From positions 186,001 to 250,000 of the forward strand of contig NZ_BEDT01000001.1 in assembly GCF_002260845.1 (NCBI RefSeq): a stretch of 64,000 nucleotides of DNA, given 5' to 3'. The DNA comes from Pseudolactococcus reticulitermitis (GTDB lineage Bacteria > Bacillota > Bacilli > Lactobacillales > Streptococcaceae). Shown piece after piece: positions 33,795 to 43,508 of the stretch. Both the position numbers and the translations under genes were made by a program. Numbering within the stretch: position 1 is the stretch's first letter; every line of letters begins with the position of its first letter. Under the pieces are notes generated by a model. The model saw nothing but the letters and a program-made list of their open reading frames with translations. It was not told the DNA's origin and did no database searches.

Positions 33795-35099
33795 TCACAA
33801 ATCAAAAATTTTTCCCGGATTCAGGATATTTTCTGGATCAAAAGCCCGTTTCAGCGCCTTCATGGCGACCAACTCGCTGGTTCCGATATATTTCTGGAAA
33901 TAAGTTTTTTTCAGCAGACCAATCCCGTGTTCCGCAGAAGGCTTGCCACCGACCTCAGCGACATAGGCATAGAGCTTATCCAGATAGCGCTCAAGTTTTT
34001 CTGCCCATGCCTCATCCGTCAAATCATTTTTGATAATGTTGGCATGGATATTGCCATCGCCTGCATGACCGAAAAAGATAGCAGATAATCCCTCATCTAT
34101 TGCCATTTGTTTCAACGCGATAATCGTCGGTGCGATTTTATTGACGGGAACGACCACGTCAAGCGGTTCTTGAATACTTTCAAGTTCAACTGAGGAGACG
34201 ATTGCCCCCCGAAGTTGCCAGACAGCATCGCGTGTCTGCGCATCCGTCAAAATCAGAGAGGCGTCACTCAGACTTGCTAAATAGGTCAGCTCGGTTTCTA
34301 GTTGTTCTACCGCATTGCCATCCAAAGTCATAAGTAGGAAAGCTTGCCCAGAAATATCAGGAAAGGCTAACTGCAAGGCACGCTCAGAATAAGCCATGCT
34401 GTCTCGCTCGAAAAATTCCAAGGCTGCAGGCACGAGACCTGATGCCAGAATTTCAAAAACTTTAGGCGATAACTGTGTCAAGCTCTCAAAGCCTAGTAAA
34501 ATATCACGACTGAATTTCGGCTTGGGCTGAATTTTTAAGTCAAGCTCAGTGATGACACCAAGTGTGCCTTCGCTCCCGATAAAAATATCTTTGAGATCAT
34601 AGCCAGAGCTATCTTTGCGGTTGATAGAGCCGACTTTGAGTTCACGACCATCCGCCAAAATCACGCGCATGGCTCGGATATTATCGCGCGTCACGCCATA
34701 TTTGACCGCCCGCATACCACCCGCATTGGTCGCAGCGTTCCCACCAATACTGGCTTCTTTGCTACCGGGGTCTGGTGCATAAAAATAGGGTGTCGCTGCT
34801 AGAAACTCTGAGATTTCAGCAATGGTCACACCTGCTTCAACGGTTAATGTCATCGTTTCAACATCTAGGTTAATAATCTGATGCATCTTTTCAAGACTCA
34901 TCAAGACTTGATTGTCATCAGGAAAGGTCGCCCCCGAAAGTCCTGTCTGCCCACCAATCGTGATTAATTTCTGCTGCTTTTTTCTAACTGCTTGTACGAT
35001 TGCGACGACGTCTGCTTGCGACCTTGGAAAATAAATCGCAGTAGCCTGACCGATTTCTCCTGTCACGCGATTGGTCAAGTAGTTTTCCGAAATCTCCAT
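33795..35099 (-). CDS. glcD: FAD-linked 2-hydroxyacid oxidase/dehydrogenase (GlcD/DLD-type)
   Basis: This 434-residue flavoprotein belongs to the VAO/PCMH-fold FAD_binding_4 family, which oxidises D-lactate, glycolate or similar acids. The FAD-binding core TIGGQTGLSGAT (about residues 46-57) and GGNAATNAGGMRAVKYGVTRDN (about 118-139, key glycines and His/Arg nearby) is complete, as is the C-terminal domain with HAGDGNIHANI and GEHGIGLLKK-like AEHGIGLLKK. The start overlaps the HAD stop by one base (TAATG). A decayed copy of its 3' end lies 9 kb downstream, beyond the PTS-peptidase operon. Confidence 0.88.
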   Translation of the reverse strand: MEISENYLTNRVTGEIGQATAIYFPRSQADVVAIVQAVRKKQQKLITIGGQTGLSGATFPDDNQVLMSLEKMHQIINLDVETMTLTVEAGVTIAEISEFLAATPYFYAPDPGSKEASIGGNAATNAGGMRAVKYGVTRDNIRAMRVILADGRELKVGSINRKDSSGYDLKDIFIGSEGTLGVITELDLKIQPKPKFSRDILLGFESLTQLSPKVFEILASGLVPAALEFFERDSMAYSERALQLAFPDISGQAFLLMTLDGNAVEQLETELTYLASLSDASLILTDAQTRDAVWQLRGAIVSSVELESIQEPLDVVVPVNKIAPTIIALKQMAIDEGLSAIFFGHAGDGNIHANIIKNDLTDEAWAEKLERYLDKLYAYVAEVGGKPSAEHGIGLLKKTYFQKYIGTSELVAMKALKRAFDPENILNPGKIFDL

Positions 35100-35908
35100 T
35101 ACATCCCCTCTACTTTATCAATTTTATCAAGCAAGGCAACAACTTCTGTCAAGCTGTTGACCGTATAATCTGGCGTTGCCAGCTCACTTTGAGCCACTCC
35201 CTTACGATTTAACCAGACAGACCGCATACCAACCGCATTCGCGCCCAATATATCAGTAAACAATTGATCACCGACCATGAGACTTGTTGCTTTATCTGCT
35301 TTTGCACGAGATAGGGCAAAGTCAAACAGTTCTGGCGATGGCTTCCCCTGACCAAAATCGCCAGAGATGATGATTTTTTTGAAGTATTTTCGTAATTCTG
35401 GTGCTTTCTCGAGTTTCAGCTGTTGCAAAGAGGGCGCACCATTGGTCAAAAGCACCAACTCATAGCGTTCATATAAGGCATTCAGCGCGGTATAGGTATC
35501 GTCATAAGGCACGGCATTTTCGGTTCTAATCACGACAAACATGAGACTGATTAACTTAGCTAATCGGTGATCCAAAATGCCAACATCTGCCAATGCCATG
35601 ATCCAGACTTGCTGCCGATAAGCCTTGGCCGACTTAGCCAACTCAGGAAATCGTAAAGTGCCATCTGAAAATTCGCCCCATAAGACTTCAAAAGGACTGA
35701 TGCCGATTTGTACTGTAAAATCATAGATGGCATAAGTATCCAAAAGCGTCACAGCGCGATTTTTAAGGGCTGTGTCAAAGTCTTCTGCCTTAACGTGTGG
35801 ATATTTACTGACCAAAAAAGCAGTCGTCCGATCAAGCGCTGATTGAACCGCCTGCTCATCTGACAACAAAGTGTCATCCAAATCTAAAAAAATTGTCTTG
35901 ACTGTCAT
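35099..35908 (-). CDS. HAD-superfamily hydrolase (YjjG/YfnB-like)
   Basis: This 269-residue cytoplasmic phosphatase has FLDLDDTLLSDEQAV at the N-terminus (nucleophile Asp near residue 9), LLTNGAP (motif II), GQGKPSPELF (motif III lysine) and MVGDQLFTDILGA (motif IV). YjjG/YfnB relatives dephosphorylate nucleotides or small phosphoesters and may clean up damaged metabolites. It is translationally coupled to glcD, so a detoxifying or 2-phosphoglycolate phosphatase role feeding glycolate to GlcD is attractive but unproven. Confidence 0.85.
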   Translation of the reverse strand: MTVKTIFLDLDDTLLSDEQAVQSALDRTTAFLVSKYPHVKAEDFDTALKNRAVTLLDTYAIYDFTVQIGISPFEVLWGEFSDGTLRFPELAKSAKAYRQQVWIMALADVGILDHRLAKLISLMFVVIRTENAVPYDDTYTALNALYERYELVLLTNGAPSLQQLKLEKAPELRKYFKKIIISGDFGQGKPSPELFDFALSRAKADKATSLMVGDQLFTDILGANAVGMRSVWLNRKGVAQSELATPDYTVNSLTEVVALLDKIDKVEGM

Positions 35909-35928
35909 CTTTCCTCCGGTAAACTGCT

Positions 35929-36462
35929 TTAAAGTTCTATCACATCACGCGCGCTACCATCTATATCGACAAAATAGCGCTTCATATTCCCCAAATCATA
36001 ATAAACATCAACCCGTTCATTTTTCAAAAATGGTAGAGGATTTAAGCCTAGGGGCTGACTTTTGAAAATGTAGTCTGTGCCATTGATTTTGGCTGTGCAC
36101 GTTAGTTTTGATAGACTACGATTATTGACATTGATCGCCGTCGCCTGAAAATCTATGATCTCAGCACTGACTTTTATGCCTTGTGCTTTCAAGTTCTGAT
36201 TTTTATTTTTTTGATATTTAGGATACGCGACAAGACACAGTCCTATCAAAAACGTCATCAAACCACTTCCACCAAAAGCAGCTAGAAAAATCAAGCGGAA
36301 GTTATGGATTGCTGATGTGCTTTCGGTATAAACACCATTAAGGTCAACACCGTCCATGGGAACAAGTTGCATCACCACCGCCACACTCATAAAAACACAG
36401 CCAACAAGTAGTGGAATCAAACCAATCCACCAAGTTTGATAAATAAAACTTTTTCTCTTCAT
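35929..36462 (-). CDS. DUF3592-like membrane protein
   Basis: This 177-residue protein has two membrane helices (about residues 12-32 and 57-80) enclosing a short extracytoplasmic segment, then a cytoplasmic beta-rich domain (IKVSAEIIDFQATAINVNN) that resembles DUF3592. The ATG at 36462 with AAAGGA is preferred; a longer frame would start inside the terminator of the pyruvate oxidase gene. A TGATATAAT element lies upstream. Function unknown. Confidence 0.65.
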   Translation of the reverse strand: MKRKSFIYQTWWIGLIPLLVGCVFMSVAVVMQLVPMDGVDLNGVYTESTSAIHNFRLIFLAAFGGSGLMTFLIGLCLVAYPKYQKNKNQNLKAQGIKVSAEIIDFQATAINVNNRSLSKLTCTAKINGTDYIFKSQPLGLNPLPFLKNERVDVYYDLGNMKRYFVDIDGSARDVIEL

Positions 36463-36482
36463 ATGTCCTTTTTTCCTCTTAA

Positions 36483-36516
36483 ACAAAAATAACCTCATTG
36501 TTACCAATGAGATTAT
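36483..36516 (-). terminator. Terminator after the pyruvate oxidase gene
   Basis: AATAATCTCATTG pairs with CAATGAGGTTATT across a four-base loop, followed by T-rich sequence on the minus strand. Confidence 0.85.
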
Positions 36517-36540
36517 TATATCATAAAACTTGTCCTTTTA

Positions 36541-38331
36541 TCAGAAGCCACCTAGGTCTACTGCCTTATATTCAGGCGCAATGCCTTCTGCTTTTAAGTA
36601 GTCAGCCAAAGGCACCAAGTCTTCAGCTTCATAACGCTCCCGATAAGCTGCAATCGCTGCTTTGTCATGGATTTTTTCGTCTAAAACGAGCGCTTCGACT
36701 GGGATTGGTCTATCGCCAGAGATTTTCGCATCTATCAAGACTGTCTCACCTTTTGCAACATCCGCTAAGGCTGCATCAAAGACAGATTTTGCGTCCGCGA
36801 TACTTGTTAATGTATAACCTTTCGCCCCCATACCTGCCGCAATTTTCGCGAAATCAACGCCCATAAACTCGACACCGATGTAGCCAGAATTGGTTTCTTC
36901 CTGCTCATCCTTGATAAAGCCGAATTGGTTGTTGCTGAAAACGACATTGATAATCGGCAGTTTGTACTGAACCTCAGTCGCCAAGTCCTGCATGACCATG
37001 TTAAAGCCACCGTCGCCCGCTAAATTCCAGACTTGACGATCTGGAAAGTCAAGTTTTGCCGTCAGCGCACCTGGAATGCCAATACCCATGGTTGCAAAAA
37101 GATTAGAGGTCCGCCACATTTGTTTAGGATTGAGGTGGAGATGGCGGACTGACGTTTGGGTCACATCGCCGACATCAATGGAGAAGATGGCATCCCCTTC
37201 GGCGTGGGTGTTGATTTGATGGTAGACTTGGTAAAGTTGCAAGTCGCCCTCTGTTTTGGTTTCAAGTTTATGAACGTAGTCATTCCAATTTTTAACATTG
37301 GCAAGATTGGCACGCCACCAACCCGTTTCTGTTTTTTCTTGGACAAGTTTGGTCAACTCACGAATGGCTTCGCCTGCATCACCTAAAATCGTCACATCAT
37401 TGTAGTTCCGTTTGCCGAGATTAGCAGGATTGATGTCAATCTGAATGAAATTTTTCACATTTTCAAAAAGATTAGTGACTTCTGCAAAAGGATAGTTATT
37501 CCCAACAAAGACGACTGTATCCGCATTTGGAAAGGCTTCATTGGCCGGTTTGTTCGCGACACGATTGGCAGAGCCGAGCAAGGCTTCGAAGTCCGCATCA
37601 AATTCGTCAAAATTGATGCCAGTCACTGCAACTGGTGCTTTGATTTTACGAGATAAGTCGACCACATCTTGGCCTGCGCCGCGTGTGCCAATCCCTGCAT
37701 AAATAATCGTTTTCTCGGACGCATCTAAAATTTTGACAGCAGCTTCGATGTCGCCATAATGGAGGGTAGGATTTGGAAACTTCCGGTGCGCATTCGCGGC
37801 AGAGTAGAAAGGTTTGGCTGGAATATCAAAGGTACCAAGATTAACGGGTAATTGCACAACAGCGACACCACTTTTTGCGTAAGCCTGCCGAATAGCTTCA
37901 TCAATGACATGCGGAATTTGTTCCGCTGTTGTAATCGTCCGATTATAAATCGCAACGTCCGCATAAATCGGATTTTCGTTCATTTCTTGGAAAGTATCCA
38001 TATTCATCCCAGTCGTCGCAAATTGTCCGACGATGGCTAGGACAGGCACATGATCTTCGCGCGCATCATATAAACCATTGAGCAAGTGCGTACCACCAGG
38101 CCCAGCTGAGCCAAAAGCGACACCGATATGACCGGTGTATTTAGCGTGCATGGCAGCTGCCAAAGCGCCCACTTCTTCATGGCGTACTTGGATATAGTCA
38201 ATCTGATCTTTTTCATGCAATAGCGCATCCATCAAAGAATTGATCGAGCCGCCAGGAATCCCGTAGATGTGTTTCACACCCCATTCTTCCAAGACTTTGA
38301 CCGCTGCAACACCTGCATTAATTTTATCCAT
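36541..38331 (-). CDS. spxB: Pyruvate oxidase (acetyl-phosphate and H2O2 forming)
   Basis: This 596-residue ThDP/FAD enzyme converts pyruvate, phosphate and oxygen to acetyl phosphate, CO2 and H2O2. The ThDP-activating glutamate is in RHEEVGALAAA (about residue 52), the central FAD domain carries GSANRVANKPANEAF, and the C-terminal ThDP motif is GDGGFNMVMQ with NNQFGF. It resembles Lactobacillus plantarum Pox and streptococcal SpxB along its whole length, more than acetolactate synthase. A TATAAT promoter with a downstream cre site suggests catabolite control. It is transcribed alone. Confidence 0.92.
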   Translation of the reverse strand: MDKINAGVAAVKVLEEWGVKHIYGIPGGSINSLMDALLHEKDQIDYIQVRHEEVGALAAAMHAKYTGHIGVAFGSAGPGGTHLLNGLYDAREDHVPVLAIVGQFATTGMNMDTFQEMNENPIYADVAIYNRTITTAEQIPHVIDEAIRQAYAKSGVAVVQLPVNLGTFDIPAKPFYSAANAHRKFPNPTLHYGDIEAAVKILDASEKTIIYAGIGTRGAGQDVVDLSRKIKAPVAVTGINFDEFDADFEALLGSANRVANKPANEAFPNADTVVFVGNNYPFAEVTNLFENVKNFIQIDINPANLGKRNYNDVTILGDAGEAIRELTKLVQEKTETGWWRANLANVKNWNDYVHKLETKTEGDLQLYQVYHQINTHAEGDAIFSIDVGDVTQTSVRHLHLNPKQMWRTSNLFATMGIGIPGALTAKLDFPDRQVWNLAGDGGFNMVMQDLATEVQYKLPIINVVFSNNQFGFIKDEQEETNSGYIGVEFMGVDFAKIAAGMGAKGYTLTSIADAKSVFDAALADVAKGETVLIDAKISGDRPIPVEALVLDEKIHDKAAIAAYRERYEAEDLVPLADYLKAEGIAPEYKAVDLGGF

Positions 38332-38410
38332 TTTTCCTGCTCCTTTATGTGGGGTAACTCATCTATGACACCAACTAACAACCACTCCTCCAAATAGGGC
38401 ATCTTACCAT

Positions 38411-38425
38411 TTGGAAGCGCTTAAC
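38411..38425. promoter_or_regulatory. cre site (CcpA operator) at spxB
   Basis: TTGGAAGCGCTTAAC matches the CcpA consensus well, centred on the GCGC core. It begins about three bases after the predicted transcription start. Confidence 0.7.
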
Positions 38426-38434
38426 TCTACTTTC

Positions 38435-38440
38435 ATTATA
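38435..38440 (-). promoter_or_regulatory. -10 box of spxB
   Basis: A perfect TATAAT (minus strand) lies 10 bases upstream of the cre site. The -35 region (TTTATC at 17 bases) is weak. Confidence 0.6.
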
Positions 38441-38464
38441 CACTTTAGTTTTTATGAGATAAAG

Positions 38465-38495
38465 AAAAAAGGTTCGAAAATCGACACCTTTTTCT
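38465..38495 (-). terminator. Terminator after mraY
   Basis: AAAAAGGTGTCGA pairs with TCGAACCTTTTTT-like sequence and is followed by T residues, starting six bases after the mraY stop. Confidence 0.75.
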
Positions 38496-38500
38496 AATCC

Positions 38501-39499
38501 TTAATTTTGAATAAAATAGATGACCAGTGCCAAGATTGACCCAAGCAAAGAAATGCTCCAGAAGAAGAAATCAACACGCCATTCTGACCAAGGTTTACCA
38601 TGTCCTGAAATCCCACCGAGTTCAAAATGGTGATGCACCGGCGTCATCCTAAAAATCCGTTTCCCATGCGTGAGTTTAAAGTAGGTCACTTGCATCATCA
38701 CACTCACCGTTTCAAAGACATAAACGATACCTATCAAAAGCAAGGTCCACTCAACATTTAAGACGATTGAGATAATCCCTAATAACCCACCAAGCGCCAA
38801 ACTCCCGACATCTCCCATGAAGATTTTAGCCGGTTTATGGTTAAAGATGAAGAAGCCAAGTAAGCTGCCAATGACAGTAACGATGATCACCAAGACATCA
38901 AAACGACTTTGGTGAACGGCAATGATGGCATAAGCCAGAAGAGAAATCACAACTGAAATTGACGCCAAGCCATCAATCCCATCGGTCAGATTAACCGCAT
39001 TTGAAAAGCCAACTAACCAAAAAACGAGGAAGATAACGAAGAAAACACCAAGATTGAGCCGAAAACCAAAGATATTTAAATAATTAGCTGCCGTTTCATG
39101 TGTGTAAACGAGGTAGGCGACAATTCCTGTCGCAATCTGTGCGACCAATTTTTGCCAGCTCGTCAAACCTTGGTTGATTTGTTTGAAAATTTTCAAGAAA
39201 TCATCCAAGAAACCAACAACGGCATAAATCGCAAAAACAAACCAAATGACGATGAAAGCTGCTGTCAGTTTGCCAAAGATAAAGGCAAACAAGAGCGAAG
39301 CAAGCAAACTCACGACGACAAAAACAAAGCCACCCATGGTCGGGGTACCCGCTTTTGCAGCGTGTTGTTTGACATCTTCATGCATTTGTTGCCCACCAAT
39401 TCTGGCTTTATGGTAAAAGCGGATAAAGGCGGGGATTGTGAGGACTGTGACGATAAAAGCCACAAGTCCAGTAATAAGAGAATTTAATATCATGTTCAT
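38501..39499 (-). CDS. mraY: Phospho-N-acetylmuramoyl-pentapeptide transferase
   Basis: This 332-residue membrane enzyme makes lipid I from UDP-MurNAc-pentapeptide and undecaprenyl phosphate. About ten helices are present. The catalytic regions [11 protein letters not shown] (aspartates), [10 protein letters not shown] and the histidine loop [12 protein letters not shown] are intact. It ends the rsmH-ftsL-pbpX-mraY block, the usual streptococcal order, 132 bases after pbpX. Confidence 0.95.
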   Translation of the reverse strand: MNMILNSLITGLVAFIVTVLTIPAFIRFYHKARIGGQQMHEDVKQHAAKAGTPTMGGFVFVVVSLLASLLFAFIFGKLTAAFIVIWFVFAIYAVVGFLDDFLKIFKQINQGLTSWQKLVAQIATGIVAYLVYTHETAANYLNIFGFRLNLGVFFVIFLVFWLVGFSNAVNLTDGIDGLASISVVISLLAYAIIAVHQSRFDVLVIIVTVIGSLLGFFIFNHKPAKIFMGDVGSLALGGLLGIISIVLNVEWTLLLIGIVYVFETVSVMMQVTYFKLTHGKRIFRMTPVHHHFELGGISGHGKPWSEWRVDFFFWSISLLGSILALVIYFIQN

Positions 39500-39631
39500 T
39501 TCCGTTAATTTCTAGAGCATCAGACGCTGCTTAACATGCATACACGCTTATTCAAATTTGCACAAAACAAAAGCCTTGCGATGAAAGGAAGTCTATTCAT
39601 TTCATCTCTAGTGCAATCATTTTGTCAGTTA

Positions 39632-41944
39632 TTAATTAAGCGTCACTGTTAATTTTTGATCTTTTTTCAATTTTGCATTCATCTGGATACTTTGTTCTGT
39701 CACTTTGCCAGTTTCAGAACCTTTATAAGTGACTTGAATCCCAGTCCATTTGGCTAAGGTTTCAACATCATCTTTAGACCAATCATAGATATCTGGCATA
39801 TTAACATCACCATCTGTCAATAATAAGACACGCGCATTGGCACCAAGTTTTGTGCCAGCTTCAAGTGATTGCTTGATAACCTTTTTGCCACTACCCACAA
39901 CGACGGGGTGTAAAATCTGTTGACGTAAGTCAACTAGCACATTACCAGAAACTTTACCCTTGTAATCTTTCAAAGTGACTTCAGCTTCCTTGATATTCTC
40001 ACCGCTCGTTGCTTCTGATACCGCATCAATCGTGGGTTTAAGCTCATAGGCACGCGCCAATAATGGGTTAGCAACATCTGAGATATAGTTTAAAGTCCAA
40101 TGTTCTGGTAGCTCAACTGTCATATAAAATATATAATCTGGATTTTCTGATGGCACCATGGCAACAGCTGAATAGAGATAGGGTGTCGGTCCCTCGTCAT
40201 AATAACCACCTGTCGGTTTAGAGACTTGGGCAGTTCCTGTCTTAACTGAGACATCTTTCCCATCGACCTGGAAATATGGATGATGATTCGTCCAGTCATA
40301 GGCAGTCCCAAAATCAACATCCGTCCCGACATTCACCATATACTTGAGGACATCATCTGCGGTTGATTTCTCAATCGGTTTGCCTATCACTTCTGGTCGG
40401 CTCACGCGCTCTGTTCCCGCGTCAATATTCGCCAGTTTAGAAATAAAATGTGGTTCTAACATCTTGCCACCATTGGCAAAGGCAGTATAACCACGGAGCA
40501 TTTGCACTTCCGTCACACTAACCCCTTGACCAAATGCTGAATTGACCTGAGACACGACGTTCTTATCGGGGAGTTTACCAAAAAGTTCTCCGCCAACACC
40601 CATACGGGTTGGGACACCAATTCTAAAACGTTCTAAGTAGTCATCCCAAACTTTATCCCCCATGGCCATTTGGAGATTTGACATCCCGACATTGGAAGAA
40701 TGGGAAAAGCCTTGGGCATAGGTCATCGTTCGACCATTTGGGAAGCCATCTTCAACATCCCAGTCAGCGACAGGCGCTTCGCCAGCTATCTTAAAAGGTG
40801 TTGACGTATAAATTGCATTCGGATTAAATTTTTTAGTCTCAATCGCTGCTGCTACCGTGAAAAGTTTAAAGGTTGAGCCCGGCTCATACTGCGCTTGATA
40901 GAGTAAATTAGACTGTTCAGCTATATTTGCTTTATCTGATTTCTTATCGTCTTTTCGCCCAATAACGGTTTGCGTTGTCGGATTGAATGTCGGACGTTGG
41001 GTCGTCGCTAAAATTTCTCCTGTATCTGCTTTGACAAGCGTTGCGACGATATTTTTAGCACCGGCATCTTTCACACCGGTTGTATCCATCAGGTTTTCCA
41101 GATAGGCCTGCAATGTCGCATCAAACGTCGTATAAACATCTTCGCCATCTTTTGCTGGCGTAACAGATTTGGCAACACCTTGAAGGGCTTGTCCATTTTT
41201 GTCCTTCTCTAGGGTTTCAACACCATTTTTCCCTGATAAAATACCGTCCAATGAGGCTTCTAGCCCAAATTGACCGCCTAGACCTTTGGTATCATCATCA
41301 CCATCTATCAGACCAGCAAGTCCAATAAAGTTTGAAGCGAAATTACCATTCGGGTAAGAACGTGCCAAATGGGATGTAAAGCCAATCCCAGCAAGTCCTT
41401 TTTCTTTAGCCGCCTTTTCAATCTCTTCTTTTTTTGTAAATGAAATGTGCTTGCCCAATGTCCCAAACTCAACTTGACTAGCGCCTTTACGCTGAAGCTG
41501 TTCCATGGTATATTTGTCATCTATGTTTAATTTTTCCTTGAAAAGTTGAGCAATCGCTGGAAAATCTTTTGCTGCGGCATAAAGTTTCTTACCCTCAGCC
41601 GACACATAAGCCGTATCAAGGATGACATAAATGGCGTAATCGCTAGAATCCATGGCAATCGGTGTCCCATTTCGGTCAAAAATCGTCCCACGTTTGGCAT
41701 AAATCGTCGTCGTTTCAGAATAATTCGCTTTCGCAAGTGTCGAGAGTTTGACACCATTGCTGGAATCCGTCACGACAAGCCAAGAAAATCTAACGATAAA
41801 AACCGTAAACACAAAGATAGCGAGAATTAAGATATCCTGCGCAATCCGTTTACGGTTGGCTTGTGGGCTTAAATGCGTTTTATTGGCATTTTTCGCTACT
41901 TTTCTAAAAGGAAAGCTTACAAGTTTTTTTAAAAAATTTATCAT
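39632..41944 (-). CDS. pbpX: Penicillin-binding protein 2X (septal transpeptidase)
   Basis: This 770-residue class B PBP cross-links septal peptidoglycan. A cytoplasmic tail and one helix (about residues 36-57) are followed by the pedestal domain, then the transpeptidase domain with EPGSTFKLF (SXXK), SHSSNVGMSN (SXN region) and SVKTGTAQVS (KTG). Two PASTA domains form the C-terminus from about residue 650. It starts immediately after the ftsL stop. Confidence 0.94.
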   Translation of the reverse strand: MINFLKKLVSFPFRKVAKNANKTHLSPQANRKRIAQDILILAIFVFTVFIVRFSWLVVTDSSNGVKLSTLAKANYSETTTIYAKRGTIFDRNGTPIAMDSSDYAIYVILDTAYVSAEGKKLYAAAKDFPAIAQLFKEKLNIDDKYTMEQLQRKGASQVEFGTLGKHISFTKKEEIEKAAKEKGLAGIGFTSHLARSYPNGNFASNFIGLAGLIDGDDDTKGLGGQFGLEASLDGILSGKNGVETLEKDKNGQALQGVAKSVTPAKDGEDVYTTFDATLQAYLENLMDTTGVKDAGAKNIVATLVKADTGEILATTQRPTFNPTTQTVIGRKDDKKSDKANIAEQSNLLYQAQYEPGSTFKLFTVAAAIETKKFNPNAIYTSTPFKIAGEAPVADWDVEDGFPNGRTMTYAQGFSHSSNVGMSNLQMAMGDKVWDDYLERFRIGVPTRMGVGGELFGKLPDKNVVSQVNSAFGQGVSVTEVQMLRGYTAFANGGKMLEPHFISKLANIDAGTERVSRPEVIGKPIEKSTADDVLKYMVNVGTDVDFGTAYDWTNHHPYFQVDGKDVSVKTGTAQVSKPTGGYYDEGPTPYLYSAVAMVPSENPDYIFYMTVELPEHWTLNYISDVANPLLARAYELKPTIDAVSEATSGENIKEAEVTLKDYKGKVSGNVLVDLRQQILHPVVVGSGKKVIKQSLEAGTKLGANARVLLLTDGDVNMPDIYDWSKDDVETLAKWTGIQVTYKGSETGKVTEQSIQMNAKLKKDQKLTVTLN

Positions 41945-42325
41945 TTATTTCGTTGCCTTTATCACGTTATCATTGTTCTGTTTAAGACCATTATCTTTGG
42001 CTTGATTCGCAACACGATCATCTGTCATCAACTCATTGATTTGCTGATCATAAGCCTTAAGTTGGTCTTCTTTTGTTGCAACTTCCGCTTGAATTGTCAA
42101 CGTATTTTGCTCAACTTCAATAATTTTAGTTCGAACGAATACCATCCCAATCGCAAGGATAATGGCTGTCACAGTCACTGAAAGGTAAAAGACTTTTTCA
42201 ACGTTTGACAATTTCTTAAATTTCCGCCTCAAAAGTTCCGGCGCAATTGAATCCGCAGAAATATTATAACTACCATTTTGGTTAGCTGTTTTAATATCAA
42301 AATATTCTTTTGGTTTAGCTGCCAT
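41945..42325 (-). CDS. ftsL: Cell division protein FtsL
   Basis: This 126-residue bitopic protein has a cytoplasmic N-terminus, one helix (about residues 47-67) and an extracytoplasmic coiled coil (VEQNTLTIQAEVATKEDQLK). It bridges FtsB/DivIC to FtsW and PBP2X in the divisome. Sequence conservation is low in this family, so the call rests on layout and on its place between rsmH and pbpX. Confidence 0.9.
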   Translation of the reverse strand: MAAKPKEYFDIKTANQNGSYNISADSIAPELLRRKFKKLSNVEKVFYLSVTVTAIILAIGMVFVRTKIIEVEQNTLTIQAEVATKEDQLKAYDQQINELMTDDRVANQAKDNGLKQNNDNVIKATK

Positions 42326-42364
42326 ATTTTTACCTTTCTAATTTTACTTGTTGACTAGCTGTCA

Positions 42365-43312
42365 TTAATTTTTTTGTGCGACCCTTAATTTAGCGGAGTG
42401 CGCGCGATTATTGTAAGCTAATTCTTCTTCTGACGCCAAAATCGGCTTCCGATTGACCACCGTCAAGAGAGGTTTCATCTCCTCTGGTAGCATGGGTAAG
42501 CCACGTGGCACATCAACAGTTGCATATTCTTTGAAAAGAGACTTTGTCAGCTTATCTTCCAAAGAATGGAAGGTAATGACGGATATTCTACCGTCTTTTT
42601 TCAGCATGTGGATGGCTGCTTCGATTGATTCCGCAGCAGCACCCAGTTCATCGTTGACTTCAATGCGAATGGCTTGAAAAATCCGTTTCGCAGGATGCCC
42701 TTTTTTCTTCAATTCTTTTTGAGGTAGAGCAGACTTGATAATCTCTGCCAGCTGTAAAGTCGTATCAATCGGCGCCATTTCCCGCGCTTTTTCAATCTTA
42801 CGCGCAATCTGTTTAGAGAATTTTTCTTCACCATACCGACTGAAAATTCGCATCAAATTGTTAAAGGCATAAGTATTGACGACCTCATGCGCAGTCAATG
42901 CCTGTGATTGATCCATGCGCATGTCTAATCTAGCTTCTTTTTTATAGGAGAAACCACGCTGGCTGTCATCAAACTGAGGACTCGAGACCCCTAAATCATA
43001 GAGAATCCCGTCAAATTCTGTGATGCCATATGCTGCTAACGCTGCCTCAAGATGTCGAAAATTATTCTTGATGAGGGTTACTTTACCAGCTTCAAGTTGT
43101 GTTTTTAATTTTACTTTAGCATTTTCATGGGCTGTTTCATCCTGATCAAACGCATACAGGTGCCCAGTTGTGAGTTGGCTCAGCAAATATTCACTATGAC
43201 CAGCACCACCAAGTGTGGCGTCAATATAAATGCCATCAGGCTTGACTTCAAGCATATCAACGGTTTCATGAAGCAGAACGGTATCGTGCTTAAAAGTTGT
43301 CTGGTCTGACAT
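42365..43312 (-). CDS. rsmH: 16S rRNA m4C1402 methyltransferase
   Basis: This 315-residue SAM-dependent enzyme methylates C1402 of 16S r[17 protein letters not shown] is the SAM-binding loop, [13 protein letters not shown] and [15 protein letters not shown] are family signatures, and [13 protein letters not shown] is near the C-terminus. It opens the division block, and an extended -10 promoter fused to the proA terminator lies about 90 bases upstream. Confidence 0.95.
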   Translation of the reverse strand: MSDQTTFKHDTVLLHETVDMLEVKPDGIYIDATLGGAGHSEYLLSQLTTGHLYAFDQDETAHENAKVKLKTQLEAGKVTLIKNNFRHLEAALAAYGITEFDGILYDLGVSSPQFDDSQRGFSYKKEARLDMRMDQSQALTAHEVVNTYAFNNLMRIFSRYGEEKFSKQIARKIEKAREMAPIDTTLQLAEIIKSALPQKELKKKGHPAKRIFQAIRIEVNDELGAAAESIEAAIHMLKKDGRISVITFHSLEDKLTKSLFKEYATVDVPRGLPMLPEEMKPLLTVVNRKPILASEEELAYNNRAHSAKLRVAQKN

Positions 43313-43401
43313 GTGTACTCACTTTCTTAGGTTTAGGGCTGATTTCAATATTCAAGCATCAAAAATAATTGAGACAGGAACGCATCACCTAAACAAATCT
43401 T

Positions 43402-43410
43402 ATTATACCA
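43402..43410 (-). promoter_or_regulatory. Extended -10 promoter of the rsmH block
   Basis: TGGTATAAT on the minus strand directly follows the T-tract of the proA terminator. The transcript leader would be about 85 bases. Confidence 0.65.
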
Positions 43411-43438
43411 AAAAAATCTAGCAATATCTAGATTTTTA
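43411..43438 (-). terminator. Terminator after proA
   Basis: AAAAATCTAG pairs with CTAGATTTTT across a six-base loop, and seven T residues follow on the minus strand, running into the rsmH promoter. Confidence 0.85.
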
Positions 43439-43508
43439 CTGAATTGTCATCTTTTAGTCATAAAATCGTGACGATCCACGCTATCTGACAACACTGACCT
43501 CTACTCAA

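Noticed and set aside
24792-33860. Integrative element with attL/attR at the glcD ends
   Set aside because: The repeats are too diverged for att core duplications and there is no integrase or relaxase between them, so recombination between homologous genes is more likely.
36541-38331. Acetolactate synthase
   Set aside because: The whole-length resemblance and the central FAD-domain sequence fit pyruvate oxidase, and no regulatory subunit gene is adjacent.
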